In this document: positions 53,205-62,646 of the stretch, piece by piece
Position numbering within the stretch: the first letter of the stretch is position 1
Layout: each line of letters starts with the position of its first letter
Assembly: GCF_002797535.1 (NCBI RefSeq)
Contig: NZ_PGFD01000001.1
Span: forward strand, 2,170,001-2,234,000
Reading direction: 5' to 3'
DNA: 64,000 nucleotides
Origin: Chryseobacterium geocarposphaerae
GTDB lineage: Bacteria > Bacteroidota > Bacteroidia > Flavobacteriales > Weeksellaceae
The notes under the pieces: generated by a model
What the model was told of the DNA's origin: nothing
What the model saw: only the letters and a program-made list of their open reading frames with translations
Database searches by the model: none
Position numbers and translations under genes: made by a program

Positions 53205-53552
53205 ATGAAATATTCGAAACTGAGTCTTGCAAAAGAAGCTATCAATCATAAAGGCTTCATTAAAAAGATCCCTGATATTTTCAGAATGATAAAAATGTGG
53301 CGAAAAGGAACGTATCCAATGAAGTCTATTGATATTATTCTTCCTCTATTAGGTGTTCTTTATATACTTTCACCCATCGATCTTCTTCCTGAAGTAGCTA
53401 TCCCTGTTTTGGGGGTAATGGATGATCTTGCGGTATTATATCTGGTAATTCCAAAGCTCATTAAAGAGGTAGATAAGTTTTTACTTTGGGAAGCCCAACA
53501 AAAATACAGTAGTGGAGAAACAAAGATTATTGATGCAGAAATAATAGAATAA
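53205..53552 (+). CDS. YkvA family protein (DUF1232)
   Basis: 115 residues. The central block DIILPLLGVLYILSPIDLLP followed by EVAIPVLGVMDDLAVL is the DUF1232 signature, with SPIDLxP and the GxxDD pair. It probably has one or two membrane helices. The function of the family is not established. It is a single gene closed by a perfect terminator whose left A-run overlaps the stop codon region. Confidence 0.93.
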   Translation: MKYSKLSLAKEAINHKGFIKKIPDIFRMIKMWRKGTYPMKSIDIILPLLGVLYILSPIDLLPEVAIPVLGVMDDLAVLYLVIPKLIKEVDKFLLWEAQQKYSSGETKIIDAEIIE

Positions 53553-53584
53553 AAAAACATTCCCAATTGGGAATGTTTTTTTAT
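53552..53584 (+). terminator. terminator after ykvA-like gene
   Basis: AAAAAACATTCCC and GGGAATGTTTTTT around AATT form a long perfect hairpin with a T-tail. Confidence 0.94.
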
Positions 53585-53587
53585 TCT

Positions 53588-53655
53588 AAATGAAGCGAAA
53601 GCGGAGTGAAGAATCTGGTACCAATTCCGATTTCTCCTTTCGTCGAAATGACAAG
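53588..53655. repeat. GTCATTTCGA-family intergenic repeat (copy 3)
   Basis: It contains GCGGAGTGAAGAATCT, as in the copy at 36735-36836, and ends TTTCTCC-TTTCGTCGAAATGACAAG, complementary to the start of the copy at 14431. Confidence 0.65.
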
Positions 53656-53778
53656 CTCAAAAGTATTTCATCCTAATAAATAATCTTTCTAAAATCACGG
53701 AAATCAGGATTTAAGGTTCACTGTTTGTTTATATGATAAAATTGACATTTGAATTTTCCCATTTCGTTTTCAAATCCT

Positions 53779-53786
53779 TAAATTTG
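53779..53786 (+). promoter_or_regulatory. putative -7 box of the pyrE-pyrF gene
   Basis: TAAATTTG matches TAnnTTTG, 19 bases before the ATG. The nearest TTTG upstream (53748-53751) is 27 bases away, longer than ideal. Confidence 0.5.
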
Positions 53787-53805
53787 CACCATCTAATAAA
53801 AAATA

Positions 53806-55164
53806 ATGGAAAGTAAAAAAGAATTCTTTTTAGAGTGCTACAAACTGGGCATCATTAAATTCGGAAGATTTACATTAAAAAGCGGTATTGAAAGTCCGTT
53901 TTATGTAGATTTAAGACCGCTGGCTTCAGATCCTAAAATTTTGAAAAGCCTGGCTAATTATTTATTGGAAATGCTTCCTTTGGATAATTTCGATTTAATA
54001 TGCGGAGTTCCTTACGCTGCACTTCCTATGGCAACAGCAATGTCTTTGGAAAGCTACATTCCGTTAATTATTAAAAGAAAAGAAGCAAAAAATTACGGTA
54101 CAAAGAAGCTGATTGAAGGAATTTATCAGAAAGGACAAAACTGTCTTTTGGTAGAGGATGTCATCACTTCAGGAAAATCTTTGATCGAAACCATCGCAGA
54201 AGTAGAACAGGAAGATCTTAAAGTTGCAGATATCGTTGTTGTTCTTGACAGAGAGCAGGGCGGAACACAACTTTTGGAAAGCAAGGGGTATAAAGTACAC
54301 ACGCTTTTCAATATTTCAGAAGTTTGCGAAATCCTTCAGGAAAATGGAGAATTATCTGATGAAGAGGTAAAAAGAATTCAAGATTTTTTACAGGGAAACC
54401 ATATTCAGTTTGAAGAAAAGACAAAATCTTCTTACGAACAAAAACTAAGCAGTACACAACATTCTGTTTCTAAAAAATTATTGGAAACCGCGATTGCTAA
54501 ACAATCGAATCTAATTGCTTCTGCTGATGTTACGACCACTCAGGAATTATTAGATCTCGCTGATAAAGTTGGAACGCACGTTATTGCATTGAAAACTCAT
54601 ATCGACGTTATTTCTGATTTCGAATACGAAAAAACAATCACCCCGTTAAAAGCATTAGCTGCAAAGCACAACTTCTTATTGATGGAAGACAGAAAATTTG
54701 CAGACATAGGAAATACTCAGGAACTTCAGTTCACAAGCGGAGTTTTCAAAATTACAGACTGGGCAGATTTTGTAACTTCTCAGGTAATTGGTGGTTTTGA
54801 ATCTCTAGACTGCTTCAAAAATGTAGGGGTAGTTGCAATTATCGGAATGTCTTCCAAAGGAACTTTAACTACAAGCAGCTATAGAGAAGAAGCCTTAAAA
54901 GTAGCTTTATCTCATCCTAATGTAATCGGAGGAGTTTCTCAGAATACACTTCCTGAAGAACTATTACTATTCACTCCGGGTGTGAATCTAGCTGATTCGG
55001 GTGACGGAAAAGGACAGCAGTACAATACTCCGGAACATGTATTCAGAACTCTTCACACTGATTTCATTATTGTAGGTAGAGGAATTTATAAAGCTGAAAA
55101 TCCTGAACAGGCTGCCATCACTTATAAAAATGAAGGATGGAAAGCTTACTTGAATTCTTTATAA
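53806..55164 (+). CDS. fused orotate phosphoribosyltransferase / OMP decarboxylase (UMP synthase)
   Basis: 452 residues carrying the last two steps of UMP synthesis. Residues 1-200 are OPRT, with the PRPP-binding motif LLVEDVITSGKS (about 114-125). Residues 225-452 are OMP decarboxylase with the catalytic tetrad Lys263 (LKTHID), Asp295, Lys297 and Asp300 (MEDRKFADIGNT). The domain order PyrE-PyrF is that of eukaryotic UMP synthase, and the decarboxylase half closely resembles eukaryotic URA3-type enzymes rather than the short bacterial PyrF. Other pyr genes are not in the window. Confidence 0.95.
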   Translation: MESKKEFFLECYKLGIIKFGRFTLKSGIESPFYVDLRPLASDPKILKSLANYLLEMLPLDNFDLICGVPYAALPMATAMSLESYIPLIIKRKEAKNYGTKKLIEGIYQKGQNCLLVEDVITSGKSLIETIAEVEQEDLKVADIVVVLDREQGGTQLLESKGYKVHTLFNISEVCEILQENGELSDEEVKRIQDFLQGNHIQFEEKTKSSYEQKLSSTQHSVSKKLLETAIAKQSNLIASADVTTTQELLDLADKVGTHVIALKTHIDVISDFEYEKTITPLKALAAKHNFLLMEDRKFADIGNTQELQFTSGVFKITDWADFVTSQVIGGFESLDCFKNVGVVAIIGMSSKGTLTTSSYREEALKVALSHPNVIGGVSQNTLPEELLLFTPGVNLADSGDGKGQQYNTPEHVFRTLHTDFIIVGRGIYKAENPEQAAITYKNEGWKAYLNSL

Positions 55165-55186
55165 AAAACAATTTAAAATATTTTTT

Positions 55187-55238
55187 TAACCACAAGAGGT
55201 ACAAAAGAACTTAAGTCTATTATATCTTTTGTGGTTAA
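55187..55238. repeat. palindromic intergenic repeat, ACCACAAAAG family (copy 2, short)
   Basis: TTAACCACAAGAG at the left and CTTTTGTGGTTAA at the right form inverted ends; ACAAAAG repeats inside, as in the copy at 31566-31725. Confidence 0.7.
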
Positions 55239-55314
55239 TTTTTTATCAATTCCTTGCTCAAATCTTTACCAAATCTATTCAAAATAAGTTATATTTGGTG
55301 CTTTATCAGGAATA

Positions 55315-58131
55315 TTGAAAAGAATTAGTATTTGTCTTATTTTGTTTTTAGGTGTTGTAGAGATTTCTGCACAGAAAGACAGTATATCTGTTGAAGCCAG
55401 GCTATCTGCAGATCATAAAACATTAACAGTGAATCAGGAATTGGTCTATTTTAACCATTCCGAAAAAGAACTGGACTCTATAAAACTGCTAAACTGGATT
55501 TCTGCTTATCATAAAAGAGGAACTTCTTTAGCCTACAGAAAACTGGAAGACCGGAATACTGATCTTCATTTTGCTAAAGATGAACAACAGGGAAAGCTTT
55601 TAAACTTACAGATTAAAAATTCTGGTCAGGATATTCCCGTTCAAGACCTCTCAGATGAAAATCTTTTCCTGCCTTTGCAGCAAGCACTGAAACCGGGAGA
55701 AAAAATAAAACTACAACTGCAGTATCAATTGCAGCTTCCTGATCAAAAGTTTACAGGATACGGAACATCTGATAACAATGTGGTTTTAAAATATTTCTTT
55801 ATTGTTCCCGATCACTTTGATCCGGACAATAAGTATCCAAAAAAATATCATGATATTGAAGAATCTGTAAACTTCAATACTTTTTGGGACATTAATCTCG
55901 CAGCGGAAACAAAATATTATATTCAAAGCAATATCACCCAATCTTCAAATGCCCATTTCACGGGTGATCTGGATACTGATCCTGAATTTATTCTTTCTAA
56001 AAAAGAGTTTCCGGTGATCAGCATCAATTCCGATGACCTTAATACTGCAATTAAATTCGGGTACAATCTGAGTCCACAGGAAAAAGAAAATCTGGAATTT
56101 TTCTTACCTCTTCATTTAAGATTTATTAAAGAGAAACTTGGATTTGTTCCTGAAACACTTTTTATTTCTGAGAAATTCAGGAATAAGGAAGATTTTTTCG
56201 GAAATAATGACATTAGTGTCTGGAAGTTTAATTTTCCTCTTTTTACGGATGCTGAAAAAATAGATTTAGACTATTTTGGAATTATTGCGAAGAAAATCCT
56301 TGACGAAACCATCATAACCAATAAACAGGATAATCATTGGTTTAAAAACGGCTTAAAATCTTATTTAGAAATTCAATACCTGAATAAATTCTATAAAGAA
56401 ACCAAACTTTTAGGAACCCTTCCTGAAACTAAAATTTTTGGAGTAAAGCCTTTAAAACTATTCCATGCTTCCAAGGTGAAATTGGTTGACCGCTATGGTA
56501 TTGCCTATCAATATATCATGTCGCAGAATCTTGACCAGAAAGTTGATGAAAAGTTCACGGTTTTGAGCAACTTTAATGATATGGCCATCAGCAGTTTTGA
56601 GACGGGAAGTTTGTTCAATTATTCTGCTGATAAAATGGGATATGAAAATTTTAATACCCTTTTAAAAGATTTCATACTAAAAAACCAACATCAAAAGGTT
56701 GATCCCAGAGATTTTTTAAAAGAACTTGCTGAAAAAGATGAGAGAACAGAATATCTGGCTGATTTTCTGGAGCATAAAAACAGAGTCAATTTTAAATTAA
56801 AAAGATTACAGAAAGAAAATGACACTTTGAATATTAAAATTCATAAAAATACATTTTCAAATATCCCTGTAAAATTAAAAACGGAAGATAAAGAAGGAAA
56901 CAAACAAGAATACTGGGTCGAAGCTGAAGAAAATGCAAAAACAAAGACTTTTTCGCTTCCTGCAGATGATATTTACAAAATCACCCTGAATGAGGACTAC
57001 ATCTTTCCAGAGTCTAAATACAGAGATAATTACTTGTATGCCAAAGGTTTTTTCTCTAATACCAAGAAAATTAAATTCAAATTTATAAAAGACATTCCCA
57101 ATCCGGAATTCAATGAAATATATATAAGTCCTAAGATCAGATTTAATAATACTTACGATAAATTTTTATTTGGAGTCAATTTTAAAAACCAGTCATTTTT
57201 TGACCAGAAATTCCTGTATTCATTTACTCCGATGTACAGTTCCGGAACAGGAAAAATGACAGGTTCCGGGGCAATCTCCTATTCTTTTTTACCGGCTGAA
57301 AGTATTATCCGAAGTCTGACTTTCGGAGTTTCGGGTTCGTATTTTCATTACGACTATAATCTTGCTTATCGCAAATTATCAGCTTTCTCCAATATTAATT
57401 TCAGAAAAAACCCAAGAAGTACAGTAGGAAGAAGTTTAGCTTTTTCATACAACTATTTCGAAAGAGATCTCAGTCCGGCAATGATTGCCAAAAAAGATTA
57501 TGACAAATACAATCTTTGGAGTCTTGGATATGGATATAGCGACAGCCAGATGATTCATGAGAAAAGCCTAAGCATCAGTACTCAGGGAATGGAAGATTTC
57601 AATAAAATAACTGCAGAAGGCTTTTACAGATGGGAATTTGCTCCTAAGCAAAAATTAAGTTTACGATTATTTGCAGGATATTTTGTAAGGAATGATACCC
57701 GGAACAGCACATTCAACTACGGGATTTCAAGGGTTTCCAATTATTCATTTTCCTATACACTCCTAGGTGAAAGCGCCAGCAGCGGAATTTTATCCCAGCA
57801 GTTTATCCTGGCAGACGGAGGTTTCAAATCTTTCCTACCCGGAAGTGTAAACCAATGGATCACTTCTTTCAATGTAGATTCAAGTGTATGGAAAATTTTC
57901 CATGTATATGCAGATGCCGGATTTTATAAAAACAAAAACCGACCGACTCAATTTATATGGGACAGTGGAATAAAAGTGAGGGTAATTCCTGATTTTCTTG
58001 AAGTTTATTTCCCTGTACAGTCTTCATTAGGTTTTGAACCTTCTTTCAAAGATTATGCAAAACGTATCCGATACACATTGGTTCTCAATCTGGGATCTAT
58101 TATTAATGCTGCGAGAAGAGGCTGGTATTAA
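55315..58131 (+). CDS. M1 peptidase-like domain fused to outer-membrane barrel, probably non-catalytic
   Basis: 938 residues with a TTG start at 55315 and a signal peptide to about residue 19 (KRISICLILFLGVVEISA). Residues 20-480 look like an M1 aminopeptidase: beta-rich N domain, then a helical domain with NHWFKNGLKSYLE (340-352), where active enzymes have WLNEGFAxYLE. The preceding position reads AKKILDE instead of HExxH, so zinc ligands appear lost. From about 600 to the end, alternating aromatic strands and a terminal Trp-Tyr suggest an outer-membrane beta-barrel. The specific function is unknown. Confidence 0.75.
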   Translation: MKRISICLILFLGVVEISAQKDSISVEARLSADHKTLTVNQELVYFNHSEKELDSIKLLNWISAYHKRGTSLAYRKLEDRNTDLHFAKDEQQGKLLNLQIKNSGQDIPVQDLSDENLFLPLQQALKPGEKIKLQLQYQLQLPDQKFTGYGTSDNNVVLKYFFIVPDHFDPDNKYPKKYHDIEESVNFNTFWDINLAAETKYYIQSNITQSSNAHFTGDLDTDPEFILSKKEFPVISINSDDLNTAIKFGYNLSPQEKENLEFFLPLHLRFIKEKLGFVPETLFISEKFRNKEDFFGNNDISVWKFNFPLFTDAEKIDLDYFGIIAKKILDETIITNKQDNHWFKNGLKSYLEIQYLNKFYKETKLLGTLPETKIFGVKPLKLFHASKVKLVDRYGIAYQYIMSQNLDQKVDEKFTVLSNFNDMAISSFETGSLFNYSADKMGYENFNTLLKDFILKNQHQKVDPRDFLKELAEKDERTEYLADFLEHKNRVNFKLKRLQKENDTLNIKIHKNTFSNIPVKLKTEDKEGNKQEYWVEAEENAKTKTFSLPADDIYKITLNEDYIFPESKYRDNYLYAKGFFSNTKKIKFKFIKDIPNPEFNEIYISPKIRFNNTYDKFLFGVNFKNQSFFDQKFLYSFTPMYSSGTGKMTGSGAISYSFLPAESIIRSLTFGVSGSYFHYDYNLAYRKLSAFSNINFRKNPRSTVGRSLAFSYNYFERDLSPAMIAKKDYDKYNLWSLGYGYSDSQMIHEKSLSISTQGMEDFNKITAEGFYRWEFAPKQKLSLRLFAGYFVRNDTRNSTFNYGISRVSNYSFSYTLLGESASSGILSQQFILADGGFKSFLPGSVNQWITSFNVDSSVWKIFHVYADAGFYKNKNRPTQFIWDSGIKVRVIPDFLEVYFPVQSSLGFEPSFKDYAKRIRYTLVLNLGSIINAARRGWY

Positions 58132-58144
58132 CTGATACAATAAA

Positions 58145-58171
58145 AAAGAGCTGTCAAATGACAGCTCTTTC
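58145..58171. terminator. bidirectional terminator at 58.1 kb
   Basis: AAAGAGCTGTC and GACAGCTCTTT around a short AAAT loop, between two converging genes. Confidence 0.9.
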
Positions 58172-58191
58172 AGTATAATTTTCTATTAAAA

Positions 58192-59142
58192 TTAATCTTT
58201 CAAAATTTTCTGAGAAATAGCTTGATTGTTTACAGTACCTGTAACGATATAGTTTCCTTTTGCCAAATCAGCAACATTTAAAGTTCCATCAGCTTTTACC
58301 GATGCAGTCTTCACTATTTGTCCGAACATATTGTAAACTTTTACATCTTTTGCGTCAGCTCCGAAAACAATTTCATTATTCTTTACAAAGGTGTTTTTTA
58401 CAAAAAGAGATTTTTCTTTTCCGAAATCTGCGACAGCTAAAGATCCATTAGCATAAACTCTAGCCACCAAATTACTTATACTAACATTTCCAGTACCAGA
58501 TGTTGTATTTCCAGCCTGTCTAATTGCAACTCCTCCTAAAGTTGCAGGTGCAGCTCCAGTTCCTAAATTATTTGTCAAAAGCGGCTGTGAATTAATTTGC
58601 AAAGTTGCAGTATTGGTAGCAGGATTTGCAGAATTATCTATTGTATATGTAACAGTGATATTTGCCGGTGTGCCATAAGGGATTTCAGTACCATAAGTTG
58701 GATTTGGCGCAGGAGTTCCCGCACCATTATTTAGAACTCCTAATGTATATCCCGTAGTGGAACCTTTAATATATAGTCTTCCATTAAAGTTTCCAGGAGA
58801 AGTTCCTGCCGTCACAATAAACATCAAAAAGTAATCTCCAGAAGTAGTTAAACCTGTAGCATTTGCAACGTTAATTGTAGCAGAATAATCTGCCTTACTA
58901 ATTCCTGTTGTACTTACAGCATATGGAGATGAAAATGCTTTATTTGCATCTTCACTATTTCCAGCTACAAGATTAACCTTAGTTCCATCAGCAGTCAATT
59001 GACCTGCAGTTCCACTATGTGAAACCCAGCCATTTGAAATTAAAGTTCCGGTATAGTTAAAGTTATCAGTTAAAACAGTTGTTTGGGCACTCGCTATTGC
59101 AGACACAGCAACAATTCCTAAAACAGTAAATATTTTTCTCAT
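58192..59142 (-). CDS. T9SS type A sorting-domain protein
   Basis: 316 residues. The Sec signal peptide is MRKIFTVLGIVAVSAIASAQ. The middle part is low in charge and rich in Thr, Gly, Ala and Asn, with beta-sandwich character. The C-terminal ~70 residues form a type A sorting domain: VKVYNMFGQIVKTASV, LNVADLAKGNYIVTG and the basic end QKILKD, recognised by the type IX machinery. It should be secreted and anchored on, or released from, the surface. The function of the passenger is unknown. Its partner, the T9SS plug protein, is encoded at 26.5-27.8 kb. Confidence 0.92.
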   Translation of the reverse strand: MRKIFTVLGIVAVSAIASAQTTVLTDNFNYTGTLISNGWVSHSGTAGQLTADGTKVNLVAGNSEDANKAFSSPYAVSTTGISKADYSATINVANATGLTTSGDYFLMFIVTAGTSPGNFNGRLYIKGSTTGYTLGVLNNGAGTPAPNPTYGTEIPYGTPANITVTYTIDNSANPATNTATLQINSQPLLTNNLGTGAAPATLGGVAIRQAGNTTSGTGNVSISNLVARVYANGSLAVADFGKEKSLFVKNTFVKNNEIVFGADAKDVKVYNMFGQIVKTASVKADGTLNVADLAKGNYIVTGTVNNQAISQKILKD

Positions 59143-59293
59143 AATTTAATTTTTTAATTATTTATAATTTATAACACAAAATTACATCATTTTTTTAATC
59201 AAAAGCAATAATTGGATTAATTTTTTGTTAATACTACTAAAACCCCAAGTATAAGTATTTTTTTAGCTATTTTTACCAATTATTTTTAAAGAA

Positions 59294-62200
59294 TTGCGGA
59301 ATTATCTTTTAATATTCGTATTGTTTTTTACGGGCATATTTCAGGGAAATGCGCAGATTTTCTCGTGGAAAAATCCTAACCTGCCCAAAGACACTTTAAA
59401 AAAAGACAGCATTCTCTCTGCGAAGAAAGACAGCATCATTGCGGCCAAGCTGGAACAGGATATTTTTGCAAAAGACACTCTAGATTTTGTAAGAACCAGC
59501 AACAGAATTCTTGTAGACGAAGCCGTTTTAGCTAAAAATGACAAAAAGAGATTTTTAGGGGAACTAAATTCCAAAGGTTCTATCATTCGTGGAATTACTT
59601 TTGGTAACAATCAAGGACAGTCTGTGCAGAGTTCTATGGACCTTCAGATTTCCGGAAGGCTTTCTAAAGATGTCACGATCTTAGCCAGTATTTCTGATCA
59701 TAACCTTCCTATTCAAGCCGATGGATATACCCAGACCCTGGAAGAGTTTGATAAGATCTACATGCAGCTAAACATAAAGGATAAATCTATTCTTAGAGCC
59801 GGACATTTGGATCTGGCAGAAACCAAAAACTATTTTGCGAAATACCAGAGAAGAAGCATGGGACTTCAATTCCAGACCGAAATGGGAAAGGAAAATAAAA
59901 CCTTTGTGGATGTTTCCATGGGCGTAGCACGAAGCGAGTTCCACAGAGTGCGTTTTCAGGGGGTGGAAGGAAATCAGGGACCTTACCGATTAACCGGAAA
60001 AAACGGAGAGCAGTTTATTACACTGATTTCAGGTTCTGAGCAGGTTTTTATTGATGGAATTTTAATGAAAAGAGGGGAAAACCAGGATTACATCATCAAT
60101 TACAACACCGGTGAAGTTACTTTTACCAGTTTCCGGCCTATTTTCCAGCAAAATTTCATTACCATTTCCTATAACTATACCAACAGAAATTATTCCAGGT
60201 ATTTATTTACCGGAAAGATAGAACACGCAAGGGAAAAACTTAAACTAGGATTGAACTGGTTTATGGAAAACGATAATAAAAATGCTCCTCTTGCTCTTAA
60301 TCTCTCCAAGGAAGATGAACAAATTTTAGCAGATGCAGGAAATAATCCTGATTTAATGTATGCACCATCAGGAGTTGTCACCGAATATGATGTGAATAAA
60401 ATCCTGTACCGGCTGAATCCTAATGGAAATTATTATGAATTTTCAACAGATCCCAATGAAACCCTTTATCAGGTATCTTTTACTTATTTCGGAGTCAACC
60501 TTGGAGATTACAAACTTACTCAGACTACCAACAACGGACGTGTTTTTGAATATGTGGGAACAAATCTGGGAGATTATAAAGCCGTAAGAAAACTGCCTTC
60601 TCCCGAAAAATCCCAGGTGTACTCATTAAATTCTGAATATGCGCTTAAAGACGGTAAAATAGGAGCTGATTTCTCTTTAAGCAATTATGATGTCAACTTA
60701 TTCTCCTCAAAAGATTCAAGGCTGAATACAGGATATGCTTGGCGTATATTCGGAAACAAAATTTTCAAGAAAAACAACTGGAGCGGTACTCCGACTTTTG
60801 AATATCAGTACATTGATAAGCAATTCCATATTTTAGACCGTATCAATGATGTGGAATTCTCCAGGGATTTCAACTTGGCCCAGGAATTCAGCGGAAGGAC
60901 CCAGAACAGATTTATTTTCAGCTTTTTAAACAAATGGAATAATAAATCGACTTTAAACTACCGGATCAATTATCTGGATGAACAGGATTCTTATAAAGGA
61001 ATTAAAAATGATCTAGATTTCGCCTGGACTAAAGGTAAATTTTTAACAAAAGGAAATTTATCTTATCTGGATACCAAAGCAACACTTCAGAATACTAAAT
61101 TTATAAGAGGAGGAGCTTCTACGGAATTCACCGGACAGAAAGGAAGCTGGGCTGTAGGGGGAAGTATGGAGCATAATGAGAAAACCTACAATGATACTCA
61201 ACTCATGGATGTTACCAGTTTCAGCTGGAGAGAACTTTTTGTCCAGAAGAAAATCGGAGACAGTACCAGAACCAAATTATTGGCAAAAGTATATATGAGG
61301 GGCAATGACTCCGTGCGTGATAACCGTCTGCAAAGCATGAATAATATTTTAGGATTCATGGCTGAAAGTCAGATTATAAAAACAGAAAAAACGACACTAA
61401 ATGCTTTGCTTCACTACAGAAAATTCTTCTACCAAAATCAGGAGCCGGATGTGACTCAAAACAATGATTTCGTTGTCGGAAACATTCTTTATAATCAGCA
61501 GCTTTTCAGAAACGGAATGCGTCTACAGGCATTTTACGAATTAGGAAACGGACAGGAAGCTCAAAGGGAATTCCAATATTTAAAGGTAACAGACGGACAA
61601 GGTATTTATAAATGGACCGATTACAACGGAGATGGTGTTCAGCAGCTTGATGAGTTTGAAATTGCGGAATATTCCGATTTGGCACAATATATCAGAGTTT
61701 ACACCAATTCCGTACGCTATCTTCCTTCCAATAAAAATAAGCTTCAGTTAGCATTATTTGTTAATCCGGCTATTGTTTTTAACTCCGAAAATAAATTTTT
61801 AAAACGCTGGAATTTTAATATTTCTCTGAATTCACAAAATTCATTTTATAAAAAAGATAAAGTACTAGTGCTCAATCCTTTTGAAAAAAATGACAATCAG
61901 ATTCTTAAAAATCAAAATATCTTAACATCCGTACAGTTCAACCCAACTGAAAAATCCGGCTGGAACGGAAACTACCGTTTTATCTCAAACGATAACCTCA
62001 TCAATGCCAATTTCAGTAATGAGGAAAGGGAGCAGACTTCCCATTTCTTAAACATCGGATATTGGTTTAATAAAGAGTTCAGGGTAGATTGGGAAAATTC
62101 TGTCCATGATATTAAAAACTCCTCCCAACTGTTTGCAACAAGAGATTATCGCTTAAACAATTTTGAAACAAAGCCAAAGGCAACCTATAAATTTACAGAT

Positions 62201-62545
62201 GCTATACAGGCGGAGCTTTCTTCTGCTTACAGAGAAAAACAGAGAGTAGATGGTGAAGAATTATTAAAGGCCTTCGACGTTACCGGAACAATCCAATGGG
62301 AGCGTAAAAAAACATCTATCAGAGGGAATTTTTCATTCATTAATAACGATTTCACAGGAAACAATTTCAGTATTGTGGGAAATCAAATGCTTGATGGACT
62401 AAAGCCCGGCAAAAACCAGGTTTGGAGTGTATTTATCCAGCAGGCGATCAATTCTTTCCTTCAGCTAAATTTAACATACGAAGGAAGAAATTCAGGGGAC
62501 AGAACCATTCATATCGGAAGTATGCAGGTGAAAGCATCTTTTTGA
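59294..62545 (+). CDS. large outer-membrane beta-barrel protein, unknown function
   Basis: 1083 residues with a TTG start at 59294 and a signal peptide to about residue 20 (RNYLLIFVLFFTGIFQGNA). Residues 30-70 are charged and helical. The segment QVFIDGILMKRGENQDYIIN followed by YNTGEVTFTSFRPI resembles the DG-x-x-L-x-RG-x-DY-x-I-x-Y-x-x-G-x-ITFT modules of SprA-like surface proteins. The rest is a long run of amphipathic strands with aromatic girdles, ending KASF, typical of an outer-membrane barrel. I cannot name the function. Confidence 0.75.
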   Translation: MRNYLLIFVLFFTGIFQGNAQIFSWKNPNLPKDTLKKDSILSAKKDSIIAAKLEQDIFAKDTLDFVRTSNRILVDEAVLAKNDKKRFLGELNSKGSIIRGITFGNNQGQSVQSSMDLQISGRLSKDVTILASISDHNLPIQADGYTQTLEEFDKIYMQLNIKDKSILRAGHLDLAETKNYFAKYQRRSMGLQFQTEMGKENKTFVDVSMGVARSEFHRVRFQGVEGNQGPYRLTGKNGEQFITLISGSEQVFIDGILMKRGENQDYIINYNTGEVTFTSFRPIFQQNFITISYNYTNRNYSRYLFTGKIEHAREKLKLGLNWFMENDNKNAPLALNLSKEDEQILADAGNNPDLMYAPSGVVTEYDVNKILYRLNPNGNYYEFSTDPNETLYQVSFTYFGVNLGDYKLTQTTNNGRVFEYVGTNLGDYKAVRKLPSPEKSQVYSLNSEYALKDGKIGADFSLSNYDVNLFSSKDSRLNTGYAWRIFGNKIFKKNNWSGTPTFEYQYIDKQFHILDRINDVEFSRDFNLAQEFSGRTQNRFIFSFLNKWNNKSTLNYRINYLDEQDSYKGIKNDLDFAWTKGKFLTKGNLSYLDTKATLQNTKFIRGGASTEFTGQKGSWAVGGSMEHNEKTYNDTQLMDVTSFSWRELFVQKKIGDSTRTKLLAKVYMRGNDSVRDNRLQSMNNILGFMAESQIIKTEKTTLNALLHYRKFFYQNQEPDVTQNNDFVVGNILYNQQLFRNGMRLQAFYELGNGQEAQREFQYLKVTDGQGIYKWTDYNGDGVQQLDEFEIAEYSDLAQYIRVYTNSVRYLPSNKNKLQLALFVNPAIVFNSENKFLKRWNFNISLNSQNSFYKKDKVLVLNPFEKNDNQILKNQNILTSVQFNPTEKSGWNGNYRFISNDNLINANFSNEEREQTSHFLNIGYWFNKEFRVDWENSVHDIKNSSQLFATRDYRLNNFETKPKATYKFTDAIQAELSSAYREKQRVDGEELLKAFDVTGTIQWERKKTSIRGNFSFINNDFTGNNFSIVGNQMLDGLKPGKNQVWSVFIQQAINSFLQLNLTYEGRNSGDRTIHIGSMQVKASF

Positions 62546-62580
62546 GTTGTTAAGATGTTAAATTGCTAAGTCGTTAAGAT
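62546..62580. repeat. left flanking repeat of four-helix-bundle gene
   Basis: GTTAAATTGCTAAGTCGTTAAG here is an inverted relative of the downstream segment around 63085-63110 (CGACTTAAC-AATTTAGCAG). The two may bound a small mobile or duplicated unit. Confidence 0.5.
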
Positions 62581-62646
62581 TGATAAAAAAAATCTTTTAA
62601 TATCTTTAATATAAAGTAAAAATTTAACAGACAACAATAAGAAAAT

